A stretch of 64,000 bases of DNA from Virgibacillus doumboii. GTDB lineage: Bacteria > Bacillota > Bacilli > Bacillales > Amphibacillaceae. The stretch lies in assembly GCF_902806455.1 (NCBI RefSeq), contig NZ_CADCWQ010000001.1:1-64000 (forward strand), given 5' to 3'. Of the stretch, positions 52,082-61,034 are shown piece by piece. Below the pieces are notes generated by a model, which saw only the letters and a program-made list of their open reading frames with translations, did not search any database and was not told where the DNA came from. Each line of letters starts with the position of its first letter. Position 1 is the first letter of the stretch. The translations under genes and the position numbers were made by a program.

Positions 52082-53463
52082 AAGACGCCATTGTAATCGG
52101 CGGTGGGATTGCTGGATTATCTGCTGCATGGCGTCTTAAACACCATGATATTTTACTTTTGGAATCGAATGATCGTGTTGGTGGACGGATAAAGTCTGAA
52201 AGGCGTGGTCAGTACTGGTTGAATTGGGGAGGCCATGTATATGGCGGTCCCAATTCCGCCACAGGTGAGTTGTTGCGGTCGGTAGGGATAGACGCGCTGC
52301 CTGTACCTGGTATTTTATCTGCGATGTTTATGAACGGCAAACTGCTTGTAGATGGTCGGGTTGAAACCTATCCATTTAGGGTTCCGATGTCTTGGAAATC
52401 CAGATTTGCCTTAATGCGGGCTGGTGCGAAAGTACGTACCGCTGTAATGAAATACGAAAAGAAAGCAAAATTACGTCCTGGAGAGGGTTATAAGATTCAG
52501 CAGCAACGCGTACTTGATTTTATGAATGATAAGACCTTTACAGATTTTGTTGGAGAATTGCCAATGGATGCCGATGCAATTTTCAGGCCTACAGTAAGCC
52601 GTTCGACTGGAGATCCTGAACAAATAGCTGCAGGGGCAGGTATAGGATATTTCCATTTAATCTGGAATAAAAGTGAAGGGTTATCGAGAAATATTGTTGG
52701 AGGCCCTTCAACCCTTACTGAAACGATTGCAGTAGCATTAGGCAATCGATTACAACTGAATGCTAAAGTAAATGAAGTGTTTCATAAAGAGAACTCTGTT
52801 GTCGTCCGATATATCCAAGACGGAATAGAACATGAAGAGGAAGCACGTTATGTAATCTTAGCGACGCCGGCACCAATCACACGTCGTATTGCAGTCGATA
52901 TAGAATCGAAAGTTGGGGAAGCGCTTGATAAAATTGTCTATGGTCCACATGTTAGCGCTGCCTTTTTAACCAATGAAACGAGTCCTCAAGTGTGGGATAA
53001 CTTATATTCGATAGCTACGCCTAAAAGGTCTTTTGATATTCTGATTCATAATTCTAACCTTAATCGTTCAATTGAAACCGAAAGACAACCGGGAAGCAGC
53101 TTCATGACCTTTTCTCCAGCCCAACGCGGTCGCGAGCTTATTGATAAATCTGACGATGAGATTATTAAAACATATTTAAAAGATTTAAATGAGATATTTC
53201 CCGGATTTAGCGATTATGTAGTGGAAGCTCAAGTGACGAGATGGCCATTAGGGTCGGCTTATATTTTCCCGGACCGTGCAAAACTGCAATCAACCTTATT
53301 GCAGCCTGCTGGCAGGTTGCTCCTCGCAGGTGATTATTTAGGTACGCTTTATACGGAAACAGCTGTTCAATCTGGATTCAATGCCGCACAAGAGATTAAT
53401 AGCTTACTGGGAACCATGCCTCTTGAATCCCAAAAAGGGAAGAAGTTTAACGCTGCAAATTGA
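52078..53463 (+). CDS. FAD-dependent amine oxidase-like protein
   Basis: A 461-residue flavoprotein. It has the N-terminal dinucleotide-binding motif VIGGGIAGLSAAWRL, followed by LLLESNDRVGGRIKSE and a C-terminal GRLLLAGDYLGTLYTETAVQ. This is the amine oxidase / protoporphyrinogen oxidase fold. It would oxidise an amine or desaturate a ring; the substrate is not visible. Its ATG overlaps the DapA-like stop (ATGA), so the two are translationally coupled and probably act in sequence on one compound. Confidence 0.8.
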   Translation: MKDAIVIGGGIAGLSAAWRLKHHDILLLESNDRVGGRIKSERRGQYWLNWGGHVYGGPNSATGELLRSVGIDALPVPGILSAMFMNGKLLVDGRVETYPFRVPMSWKSRFALMRAGAKVRTAVMKYEKKAKLRPGEGYKIQQQRVLDFMNDKTFTDFVGELPMDADAIFRPTVSRSTGDPEQIAAGAGIGYFHLIWNKSEGLSRNIVGGPSTLTETIAVALGNRLQLNAKVNEVFHKENSVVVRYIQDGIEHEEEARYVILATPAPITRRIAVDIESKVGEALDKIVYGPHVSAAFLTNETSPQVWDNLYSIATPKRSFDILIHNSNLNRSIETERQPGSSFMTFSPAQRGRELIDKSDDEIIKTYLKDLNEIFPGFSDYVVEAQVTRWPLGSAYIFPDRAKLQSTLLQPAGRLLLAGDYLGTLYTETAVQSGFNAAQEINSLLGTMPLESQKGKKFNAAN

Positions 53464-53510
53464 AAACCAGAGCATTTTGAAGATATTTAAATAATATAGC
53501 GGGAGGAAAT

Positions 53511-54413
53511 ATGATGACAAAAATATATTTAGGTATATTATCAGCTATCATGTTATTGATAGTATTAACAGCATGTGGAGGAAGTGAAACCGAGGGAGCC
53601 GATAATAATGCTTTTATTGGTGAAAAACTGGACTATGAAATTACAGGAATTGACCCGGGTGCAGGTCTAATGGGGCTAACAGAAGAAGTGATGGCTGAGT
53701 ATGGACTGGATGAGAACTGGGAGCTTAAAGAGAGCTCTGCTGCTGCTATGACGGGAGCCCTAGACGCTGCAATTAAAGAGGAAGAGCCAATCATCGTGAC
53801 CGGCTGGATTCCACATTGGAAATTTATTGAGTATGATCTCAAAATGCTGGAGGACCCTAAAGGGGTTTTTGGCGGGAAAGAGGATATAAATACGCTTGTA
53901 CGAAAAGGTTTAAAGGAAGATATGCCTGGTGCCTATAAGTTCTTTGATCAATTTGAATGGAAGCCGGAGCACCTGCAAAGCGTCATGCTGAAAATTGCAG
54001 AAGGTATGGAAGAGCAAGAAGCTGCTAAAGAATGGGTTGGAAATAATGAAGATGTCGTTAATAAATGGATTGAAGGAATTGACTCAGGTGAAGGTAAAAC
54101 ACTTAAAGTGCCATATGTTGCCTGGGCCGATGTGATTGCCAGTTCCAACACCATCAAATATGTATTGGAAAATAAGTTGGATTATAAAGTGGAATTAATG
54201 CAGGTGGAACCAGGCCCAATGTTTGCAAGTGTTGCGGATGGAAGTACTGATGCAATGATCGGTGCATGGTTGCCTTCAACACATAAGCATTACCTGGAAA
54301 AATATAAGGATGATTTGGTGGACTTAGGCGTCAACCTGACTGGTACACGCAATGGTCTTGTTGTACCAACTTACATGGAGATTGATTCCATAGAAGACTT
54401 AAAGAAAAAATAA
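53511..54413 (+). CDS. OpuAC-type compatible-solute binding lipoprotein
   Basis: A 300-residue binding protein with a lipobox (LTAC, Cys at 22). Its lobe order is that of B. subtilis OpuAC: GIDPGAGLMGLTEEVMAEYG and GWIPHWKF come first, then YVAWADVIASSN, GAWLPSTHKHYLEKYK and VVPTYMEIDSIEDLKKK. Trp residues for binding a quaternary amine are present. This is the opposite lobe order to the protein at 47103. No permease or ATPase gene is adjacent. GGGAGGAAAT precedes the ATG. Confidence 0.85.
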   Translation: MMTKIYLGILSAIMLLIVLTACGGSETEGADNNAFIGEKLDYEITGIDPGAGLMGLTEEVMAEYGLDENWELKESSAAAMTGALDAAIKEEEPIIVTGWIPHWKFIEYDLKMLEDPKGVFGGKEDINTLVRKGLKEDMPGAYKFFDQFEWKPEHLQSVMLKIAEGMEEQEAAKEWVGNNEDVVNKWIEGIDSGEGKTLKVPYVAWADVIASSNTIKYVLENKLDYKVELMQVEPGPMFASVADGSTDAMIGAWLPSTHKHYLEKYKDDLVDLGVNLTGTRNGLVVPTYMEIDSIEDLKKK

Positions 54414-54493
54414 TACACTAGCTTTTGCTAAAAAACAGATCGCAGAAAATGACAAATTGTTTTTACAAATGTTTTCCGGGACAATATAGTTTA

Positions 54494-54547
54494 AGAGCCT
54501 GTCTGTTTAGTTAATCTTTTCTTCAAAGGCAGGCTCTACTTTTTTAA
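54494..54547 (+). terminator. Rho-independent terminator
   Basis: AGAGCCTGTC (54494-54503) pairs with GGCAGGCTCT (54528-54537) with a G-T pair, followed by ACTTTTTTAATT. It ends the first part of the module, between the binding-protein and isomerase genes. Confidence 0.75.
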
Positions 54548-54572
54548 TTAAATTAAAGGAGAATGTAAAAAG

Positions 54573-55487
54573 ATGAAAAACAACAACAATCAACTGCAAC
54601 TTGGTATGCATACGTATACCTTACATCTCCACGGCCTTGGAGAAAGCTGGGGGTTTGATTCTGATTACGCGTATGAAAAGTCGATCAATTTGATGGAATT
54701 GATGGATCTGGCCGTTGAATGGGGGATTGATGGTCTGCACATAACCAATGTTGATCTTGAAACGTTGGACCCCGCACGCCTGGCTGAGGTAAAGGCGGCT
54801 GCCGAAGCCCATAATCTATACTTGGAATACAATGTTTCATTTAATGCTCCCTCCGATCCACGTGTTAACTCTTCAGTAAGGGATGCCCTTGTTAATGCCA
54901 AAGCTATGGGTGCAGATCTTGTTAAATTCAGTTTGGACATCGAACGTCCCCGGCCTTTATATGGAACTTGCTTCCATCCGGATGTTATGAAGCAGCTGTC
55001 AGATCGCTGTAATGAATTTAAGGCCAATATTCCATTAATGGAGGAATTAGAATTACAGATTGCTATTGAAAATCATTGTGATACATATGCGGATGAAATC
55101 ATCTGGCTGATTAAGCAGCTAAACCACCCGAGTATTGGTGCCTGCCTTGATACCATAAACTCTCTTAGTGTCTTAGAAAGCCCTGAAGCATGTGTTGAAA
55201 AAATGGCTCCCTATGCTATCAACTGTCATTTCTGTGATTATAAACTAGTAATCAATCCAGACGGAACACATTTCATTGGTACTGCCATCGGACAGGGTGA
55301 CTTCGACTGTGAAAAGATTCTTAAGGAATTGAAAGAAAAGTCTCCTCTTAACCGAATTACCTTTGAGGTACCATATGCAATTGGAGAAGATTCCATGGAA
55401 GTTGCACGTGAAAAAGAAATGGAAGCATGTAAACAGAGCATCGATTATCTCCACAACAATTTGAAGGTAGGTGTAAGAGGTCGTTAA
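54573..55487 (+). CDS. Sugar phosphate isomerase/epimerase-like TIM-barrel protein
   Basis: A 304-residue xylose isomerase-like (AP endonuclease 2 family) barrel. Metal-ligand candidates are the Glu in LQIAIENHCD, the Asp in GACLDTINSL, the His in INCHFCDYK and the Glu in RITFEVPYAIGE. Members isomerise or epimerise sugars and keto acids, or cleave C-C bonds. AAAGGAG precedes the ATG. It follows a terminator and precedes the RpiR gene by 110 bp, so it may be transcribed separately from the DapA/FAD pair although context links them. Confidence 0.78.
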   Translation: MKNNNNQLQLGMHTYTLHLHGLGESWGFDSDYAYEKSINLMELMDLAVEWGIDGLHITNVDLETLDPARLAEVKAAAEAHNLYLEYNVSFNAPSDPRVNSSVRDALVNAKAMGADLVKFSLDIERPRPLYGTCFHPDVMKQLSDRCNEFKANIPLMEELELQIAIENHCDTYADEIIWLIKQLNHPSIGACLDTINSLSVLESPEACVEKMAPYAINCHFCDYKLVINPDGTHFIGTAIGQGDFDCEKILKELKEKSPLNRITFEVPYAIGEDSMEVAREKEMEACKQSIDYLHNNLKVGVRGR

Positions 55488-55596
55488 CCTATTTTTTTGC
55501 AACGATTCTTTCATGCCTTTTTTAAAAGAAAGTAATGAGATATACTATGATTAAACTTACAGGTTACCTGTCGGCAGAAGGTGAAAGGAGATTCAA

Positions 55597-56463
55597 ATGG
55601 TCTCACAAAAACAATCACTAATTACCGAAATAATTAATATGAAGGATTCTCTACCAAAAAAGCAAAGACAACTATGTGATTATATTTTGAAGAATTACCA
55701 AACGATCGGATTAATAACTGTTAAAGAGCTTTCACAAAATGCTAAAGTTGGCGTTTCAACCGTTATGCGTGCGATAAATGCATTTGGATATAACAACTTT
55801 CATGATTTTCGAAAAGATATCTTTGATGAATCACTGCCTGATCAATCAAAATGGACATTAAAGAAGTCCTTATCAGAAGTCCCAAATAATGAAGAGAGTA
55901 CTCCAACTATCATGCAAGTTTGGAACGAATCTATGAATACACTGGATAAATCATTAGACTCCGATTTAATAGACAATTTTGAAGCTGCAATTGATGTTAT
56001 CAGCCATTCCAGTCAGCTTAATGTATTAGGTACCAGACCATATAAGGCCATGGCTTTATATCTTGAACAGGTGCTTGGAGAATTTTACCCTAACATAAGG
56101 CAATTAAGTCATGATACCGAAGTGCTCTTTGATAAAATACTGCAATTTGAAAAAGATGAAGTATTACTCATTTTTGCCTTCGAGCCATATACGAATCGAG
56201 TTATACAAGCAGCTTTGCTGGCCCATCAACTGGGTGTTAAGATTATATTGATTACAGACCATATTTCTTGTCCTGTTATTCGATACGCTTCCGTAACATT
56301 ACAAGTTGAAGTAAGCCAGAAACAATATTCAGTGGTACCAATTGTTGCCCTGATCGAGGCATTAGTTGTTGAAATGGGGAAACGTACCTCTGAAAAATCA
56401 ATTCAAAAATTGAAAAAACTGGAAAGAACATTGATTGAGAATGGTGTGACTTATTCGTACTAG
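55597..56463 (+). CDS. MurR/RpiR-family transcriptional regulator
   Basis: A 288-residue regulator with an N-terminal HTH_6 domain (about residues 5-80, containing VKELSQNAKVGVSTVMRAIN) and a C-terminal SIS domain (about 130-280). The SIS domain normally binds a phosphosugar or similar acid. GAAAGGAG precedes the ATG. It lies inside the 51-58 kb module and is its likely regulator. The ligand is unknown. A repeat-B copy begins just after its stop codons. Confidence 0.85.
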   Translation: MVSQKQSLITEIINMKDSLPKKQRQLCDYILKNYQTIGLITVKELSQNAKVGVSTVMRAINAFGYNNFHDFRKDIFDESLPDQSKWTLKKSLSEVPNNEESTPTIMQVWNESMNTLDKSLDSDLIDNFEAAIDVISHSSQLNVLGTRPYKAMALYLEQVLGEFYPNIRQLSHDTEVLFDKILQFEKDEVLLIFAFEPYTNRVIQAALLAHQLGVKIILITDHISCPVIRYASVTLQVEVSQKQYSVVPIVALIEALVVEMGKRTSEKSIQKLKKLERTLIENGVTYSY

Positions 56464-56467
56464 TAGT

Positions 56468-56520
56468 GGTGCCTGTCACTTCCCGGTTTTTGACGAATTT
56501 TGTCAAAGTTTATATTGCCC
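56468..56520 (+). repeat. Dispersed repeat family B, copy 4
   Basis: GGTGCCTGTCACTTCCCGGT, then TTTTGACGAATTTTGTCAAA and GTTTATATTGCCC. It starts 4 bp after the RpiR stop. Confidence 0.85.
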
Positions 56521-56722
56521 GGAACTAATAACTTGTAATTCTATAATTTATGCAAGCTACTATGCTGTCTAATGATGGCAAAGTGGCTTTTTTGTATGGG
56601 GAAGCATAGGGGTGGAACTCTTGCTTCCGGGAAGGAGGAATACCCTTAATTGAAATACTATTGCAAAAATATGCGGTAATGGTACACTAGTCATATCTTT
56701 GTTTCAAAAAAGGGGTGCAGAC

Positions 56723-57874
56723 ATGAAACTCATAGGAAAATTGTTGCTTGGCATTGTGAGCGGTATCATCATTGGGTTAATTGCCCCGGACTTTCTTTCC
56801 CGGGGGATTGTAACGTTTAAAGAAATCTTTGGGCAATTTTTAGGATTTACAATTCCGCTTATTATTATCTTCTTTATTGTCAGCGGGATTGCCAGTTTTG
56901 GTAAAGAATCAGGTAAAATGCTTGGTATTACTTCGGCGGTCGCCTATTCTTCATCTATTCTTGCGGGTACATTAGCATTTATTGTTGCTCTTATTGTTAT
57001 TCCGATGCTCGTTGGGAATGGCGGGGGTTCAGCTGAAGAAACGGGCGGATTTAAGCCATTCTTTGAGTTGACGATTGATCCGGCTATGGGTGTCATGACC
57101 GCCCTGGTTCTTTCATTTGTGTTCGGTGTTGGAATTACACGGATAGAAAGCCCGGTATTACGGAGTTTTTTTGACGAAGGTAAGGAAATTATCGAACGGC
57201 TCATCTGGAAAATTATTATTCCGATTTTACCATTTTACATTGCAAGTATTTTTGCGGAAATTGCAGCGGATGGAGCAGTCTTTGAAACATTAAAGGCATT
57301 TGGACTCGTTCTTGTAATGGCTGTAGTCGTCCATTGGGTTTGGATTAGTATTCTTTATTTAGTTGCAGGCACATTTGCAGGAAAAAGTCCGTTTAAAGCA
57401 TTAAAAAATATGCTCCCTGCATATTTTACAGGTTTGGGAACGATGTCAAGTGCAGCAACGATCCCGGTAACTGTTCGTTCGGCGAAGAATAATAAGGTAA
57501 GTGATGGAGTAGCTGACTCAGCCGTTCCGCTATGTGCAACGATTCATTTATCCGGAAGCACAATCACAATCGTCACGTGTTCGGTGGCCGTTATGGTGCT
57601 GTCAAGTGGGTTATCGCTTCCGACGTTTGGTATGATGATTCCGTTTATTCTCATGTTAGGGATTATCATGATTGCTGCTCCTGGTGTTCCGGGTGGGGCT
57701 GTTATGGCGGCACTGGGTCTCTTGGGTTCAATGCTTGGGTTTGATGATACAGCATTAGGCTTAATGATTGCCTTGTACATGGCGCAGGACAGCTTTGGTA
57801 CAGCGGCTAACGTAACAGGGGACGGAGCGATTGCATTAATCGTTGATAAACTAACAGGCAACCGTTCAGCCTGA
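56723..57874 (+). CDS. Dicarboxylate/amino acid:cation symporter
   Basis: A 383-residue DAACS-family carrier. Hairpin and binding motifs are visible as GLGTMSSAATIPVTVRSAKN, LCATIHLSGSTITIVTCSVA and DSFGTAANVTGDGAIALIVD. The family imports glutamate, aspartate, serine or C4-dicarboxylates with sodium or protons. AAAGGGGTG supports the ATG at 56723; an upstream in-frame TTG has no site. It closes the 51-58 kb module and may import a substrate or export a product; a repeat-B copy begins 2 bp after its stop. Confidence 0.85.
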   Translation: MKLIGKLLLGIVSGIIIGLIAPDFLSRGIVTFKEIFGQFLGFTIPLIIIFFIVSGIASFGKESGKMLGITSAVAYSSSILAGTLAFIVALIVIPMLVGNGGGSAEETGGFKPFFELTIDPAMGVMTALVLSFVFGVGITRIESPVLRSFFDEGKEIIERLIWKIIIPILPFYIASIFAEIAADGAVFETLKAFGLVLVMAVVVHWVWISILYLVAGTFAGKSPFKALKNMLPAYFTGLGTMSSAATIPVTVRSAKNNKVSDGVADSAVPLCATIHLSGSTITIVTCSVAVMVLSSGLSLPTFGMMIPFILMLGIIMIAAPGVPGGAVMAALGLLGSMLGFDDTALGLMIALYMAQDSFGTAANVTGDGAIALIVDKLTGNRSA

Positions 57875-57876
57875 GG

Positions 57877-57915
57877 AGGTGCCTGTCACCACCCGGGTTT
57901 TGTCGAATTATATTA
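57877..57915 (+). repeat. Dispersed repeat family B, copy 5
   Basis: GAGGTGCCTGTCACCACCCG then GGTTTTGTCGAATTATAT. It begins 2 bp after the TGA of the symporter gene. Confidence 0.8.
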
Positions 57916-57969
57916 TGTTGTTTAGGATGTATTTTTTTGCAGGAGTGTCTTTATAAGGAGAAGTTTAAA

Positions 57970-58003
57970 AACAGGAGTCTTGGGATGGACTCCTGTTTTT
58001 TTT
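57970..58003 (+). terminator. Rho-independent terminator
   Basis: AACAGGAGTC (57970-57979) pairs with GACTCCTGTT (57988-57997) around TTGGGATG, with a run of eight T's. It ends symporter transcription and rules out a coding start upstream of it for the next gene. Confidence 0.9.
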
Positions 58004-58107
58004 ATATTGCTGGACTTGCAAGATTTATAGAGCAATTTTCTATACAAAAAGGATTTTTATCGGAAATAGAGAAATATGTTAAAAAGCAGATTAAGGAGTT
58101 TTTTATT

Positions 58108-59166
58108 ATGGAGAATTTAGATAAACAGACTATACTGCATGAACGAATGAAGAAACAGGGATTACTTGACCCCTTAGAGGACCCGGCAGATGTTGACGGA
58201 TATAAAAATTTATTCAAACGGTTGCAGCCTGTGGCTCCGGTTCACAATTCAAGGCCCGGCGATCCGCCCAAATTAGTTCATCGCACTATTTTTGATGATG
58301 CTTTAGTAACTTCAAAACTTCGCCAAAAACATCAAATTGTAAAAGCCAGATTTCAGGGTGGCCGTGTTGGATATGTGTTTGAAGAAGATTTAAAACTGTT
58401 TACTCGTGTCTTTCAAAAGCCGCTTAAAAGATTAGACCCTATTCATGAAGAAATTCTGGGAACCATTCGAAGTTTGGGTGGTATTTCAAAGGATCAGCTA
58501 AAAAAGGAATTACGCTATTCTGCCAAAGAAATTACGAAGGCTTTAACAAAGCTGCAGGAAGCCTATCTAGTCTATGAGGATCAAATTGATACGGATTGGG
58601 ATACAGGGTGGTTTGATTTTTCCGAAGAATGGTTTGAGGTACCGGAACAAACAGATGAGAGTGTGGAGAAAATTCTATTGCAATTTCTTGATTCTATGGT
58701 CTTTGCTAACTTGGATCAAATAAAAAGTTGGTCACAATTGAGAAAGAACTTACTAAAACGTATACTGCACCAGCTGGTTGCAAGAAATTTGATAGTTGAA
58801 GTAAGTGCTGAAGGTTTAGGCACTGGATATATGAAGGCAGATCCTATGGGCTTTGTGCAACGGAAAGTTCCAAAATCGGTATTTATGCTTGATAAGTCAG
58901 ATATTTTAGTAAGGAGCCATTTAGATGAGCTTAAGTCTATTTATAAGGGTCAGGAAGTGCTGCAGTATTTGTTAATTGATGGTGAGTTTCAAGGTGCGGT
59001 TCTTGGCCATTGGCGGATAGGGCCTCATGATATTGACGATGTAACGCTATCCCTTAAACCTGAGCAGGCAACTATCAGAAAAGATGAGATTATAAAGGCC
59101 ATCCGAAAATACTATACACCTGAAAGGACAAAAATTCTTAAATTTAATGGAGATACCATTGTATAG
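58108..59166 (+). CDS. Winged-helix DNA-binding protein (YcaQ/HTH_42-like)
   Basis: A 352-residue protein of the winged-helix DNA-binding family that includes interstrand-crosslink glycosylase YcaQ (AlkX) and AlkZ. The N-terminal part holds winged-helix modules (LKKELRYSAKEITKALTKLQ) and the C terminus ends VLGHWRIGPHDIDDVTLSLK. The catalytic QxQ/QxD motif of AlkZ-type enzymes was not identified with certainty, so enzyme activity is open. The open frame extends upstream past a terminator; AAGGAG nine bases before 58108 marks the true ATG. Confidence 0.7.
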   Translation: MENLDKQTILHERMKKQGLLDPLEDPADVDGYKNLFKRLQPVAPVHNSRPGDPPKLVHRTIFDDALVTSKLRQKHQIVKARFQGGRVGYVFEEDLKLFTRVFQKPLKRLDPIHEEILGTIRSLGGISKDQLKKELRYSAKEITKALTKLQEAYLVYEDQIDTDWDTGWFDFSEEWFEVPEQTDESVEKILLQFLDSMVFANLDQIKSWSQLRKNLLKRILHQLVARNLIVEVSAEGLGTGYMKADPMGFVQRKVPKSVFMLDKSDILVRSHLDELKSIYKGQEVLQYLLIDGEFQGAVLGHWRIGPHDIDDVTLSLKPEQATIRKDEIIKAIRKYYTPERTKILKFNGDTIV

Positions 59167-59275
59167 GTATGGCTGGTCATGAATGATAAGCATTAGTTAT
59201 TTTTGACTTATACGACAACGCAACTCCAGCATAAATAGTGACAAACATTTATCCTTTTCTAAAGGTTTGACTAAA

Positions 59276-60493
59276 TTAATAGTACCACTCCCGAACTTTC
59301 TCATCGGATGGCAATAGAAAAGTAAGAAAGCCCAACAACGGCAGAAGTGAGGCAATAATCATTGTTGTTGTTAAACCAAAGAGATCGATAAACGAACCCA
59401 ATACAACGGCACCAATTGCTCCCATTCCGAAAGCCAGCCCGATAATCAGGCCGGACATGGTACCGATTTTACTTGGTACGAGTTCTTGCGCGTACACGAC
59501 TGTCACTGAAAAACTGCTCATTAAAATTACCCCAATAACAGCCAGGAGAACCATCGCCAAAGTCGGCCCAACGTATGGCAGCAGGATTGTCAGGGGACTT
59601 GCTGCGACAAGTGATAGAAGAATAACATTTCGTCTGCCGAATCGATCAGCTAATGGACCGCCGATAAACGTTCCGACAGCGCCCATTGCCAAAAATATAA
59701 ATAGATAAACCTGTGAATTGGCAATGGAAACCTGATATGTATCAATCGCATAAAAGGCATAAAAGTTGGAAATCGCTTTTGCATACCATGTCCGGGCAAA
59801 CACGATGAAAACCAGTACAAAGATGGCACGTTTAACAGCCTTGGAAACCGCCTTGTTCGGTTGCGCAGCTGCAGTATTTTTTCTTTTTTCTTTAATACGC
59901 TCCATTTGCTCTTTATACCATTTCGCAATATATGTCAGGAAAAGAACTGCTAACCCGGCAATTAAGGTGAACCAAAGTGCACCTTTTTGACCAAGTGGTA
60001 CGAGGATCAGCGCTGTAATAACAGGTGCCAGCGCCTGCCCGGAATTTCCGCCAACCTGAAAAATCGACTGGGCAAGCCCGCGCTTATTTCCGGCAGCAAG
60101 ATAAACAACACGTGACCCTTCCGGATGAAAAATGGCGGATCCCAATCCAATAAATAGAACACTGACTAGAATTAGCCAGAAATTCGGGGCTAGTGCCAAA
60201 CCGAACATTCCGATCATACTGCTTCCAAGCCCAATTGGCAACGCATAGGGGACCGGATTTTTGTCGGTGTACGTCCCGACAACAGGCTGCATGACGGAAG
60301 CAACCATATTTAATGTAAAAGAAATCAGGCCAAGCTGTGTAAAGCTTAACCCCATGGATCTTTCAATAATAGGAAACATGGCCGGGATAACAGCCTGAAG
60401 TGAATCATTCAGCAAGTGGCATGCTGAGATGATAAACAAAATCCGGTATATGGTTTGATTATCGCCAGGGGATGTAACGGTCTTCTTTTCCAT
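59276..60493 (-). CDS. MFS transporter, fosmidomycin-resistance (Fsr)-like
   Basis: A 405-residue, 12-helix major facilitator. Signature loops are visible: GTYTDKNPVPYALPIGLGSS in the 2-3 loop, the family-typical FHPEGSRVVYLAAGNKRGLA, GGPLADRFGRRNVI in the 8-9 loop. The FHPEG and GNSGQALAPV stretches are typical of Fsr-like exporters. Likely a proton-driven drug exporter; the substrate is inference. AAGGACATCAA supports the ATG at 60493; an upstream extension has no site. Confidence 0.85.
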   Translation of the reverse strand: MEKKTVTSPGDNQTIYRILFIISACHLLNDSLQAVIPAMFPIIERSMGLSFTQLGLISFTLNMVASVMQPVVGTYTDKNPVPYALPIGLGSSMIGMFGLALAPNFWLILVSVLFIGLGSAIFHPEGSRVVYLAAGNKRGLAQSIFQVGGNSGQALAPVITALILVPLGQKGALWFTLIAGLAVLFLTYIAKWYKEQMERIKEKRKNTAAAQPNKAVSKAVKRAIFVLVFIVFARTWYAKAISNFYAFYAIDTYQVSIANSQVYLFIFLAMGAVGTFIGGPLADRFGRRNVILLSLVAASPLTILLPYVGPTLAMVLLAVIGVILMSSFSVTVVYAQELVPSKIGTMSGLIIGLAFGMGAIGAVVLGSFIDLFGLTTTMIIASLLPLLGFLTFLLPSDEKVREWYY

Positions 60494-60655
60494 TTGATGT
60501 CCTTCTTTCCAGGGTACTCTATGTGCTATTTTACCGTTTGGGAAATAAAATAGAAAGCTTTTAGAATAAGGGTGTTTGGGCGGGTTGGTGATAGGGGAAA
60601 GGAGCATAATTTTATTCATTTTTTGTTACGTGACAAATGCCAGTATAATTAGAAA

Positions 60656-60689
60656 GACCCCAGCAACTTGATTTAGCTGGAGTCATTTT
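60656..60689. terminator. Hairpin upstream of the Fsr-like gene
   Basis: GACCCCAGC pairs with GCTGGAGTC (one mismatch) around AACTTGATTTA. It lies between the divergent Fsr-like and decayed ArsR genes; ATTTTAG follows. It may be a terminator left from a lost upstream gene. Confidence 0.4.
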
Positions 60690-60711
60690 AGTTACTGTTA
60701 ACTTATAAAAA

Positions 60712-61012
60712 TGGAACCATACTACCACCATCAACAACGAATTGCCTCCGTTTGAATCTGTATTCAGTTGGGGAGATTGCGGATAAACTGCAATTAAACC
60801 AGCCGCAAACGTCGAAGCATCTTCGCGTTTTAACAGAAGCCGGCTTGGTTGAAGTAATGCCTAAAGCCAACCGTCGTATCTATAAACTAAGGCCGGAACC
60901 GTTTCAGGAGCTGGATGAGTGGCTTAATACGTATCGTCGTGTTTGGGAAAAGAGAATGGATCGGTTGGATGATTATCTTAATGTTATGCAGGGGAAGAAA
61001 CAGCTGAATTAA
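60712..61012 (+). pseudogene. Decayed ArsR-family regulator
   Basis: From 60712 one frame reads MEPYYHHQQRIASV and stops. A shifted frame then gives NLYSVGEIADKLQLNQPQTS followed by KHLRVLTEAGLVEVMPKANR and a normal ArsR/SdpR end (LDEWLNTYRRVWEKRMDRLD). The intact part starts in the middle of the HTH. Relatives have some 25 more residues (..DPTRRQI..LL..) at the N terminus, which survive here only as RIASV out of frame. A TTG at 60752 could give an 86-residue product lacking helix 1. The downstream SRPBCC/VOC genes are the usual partners of this ArsR type. Confidence 0.65.
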
Positions 61013-61034
61013 TCAGCAAGAAAGGAAAAATAAA

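Noticed and set aside
57937..58107. N-terminal extension of the winged-helix protein in the same frame
   Set aside because: The stretch contains a strong rho-independent terminator at 57970-58003, and AAGGAG precedes the ATG at 58108.
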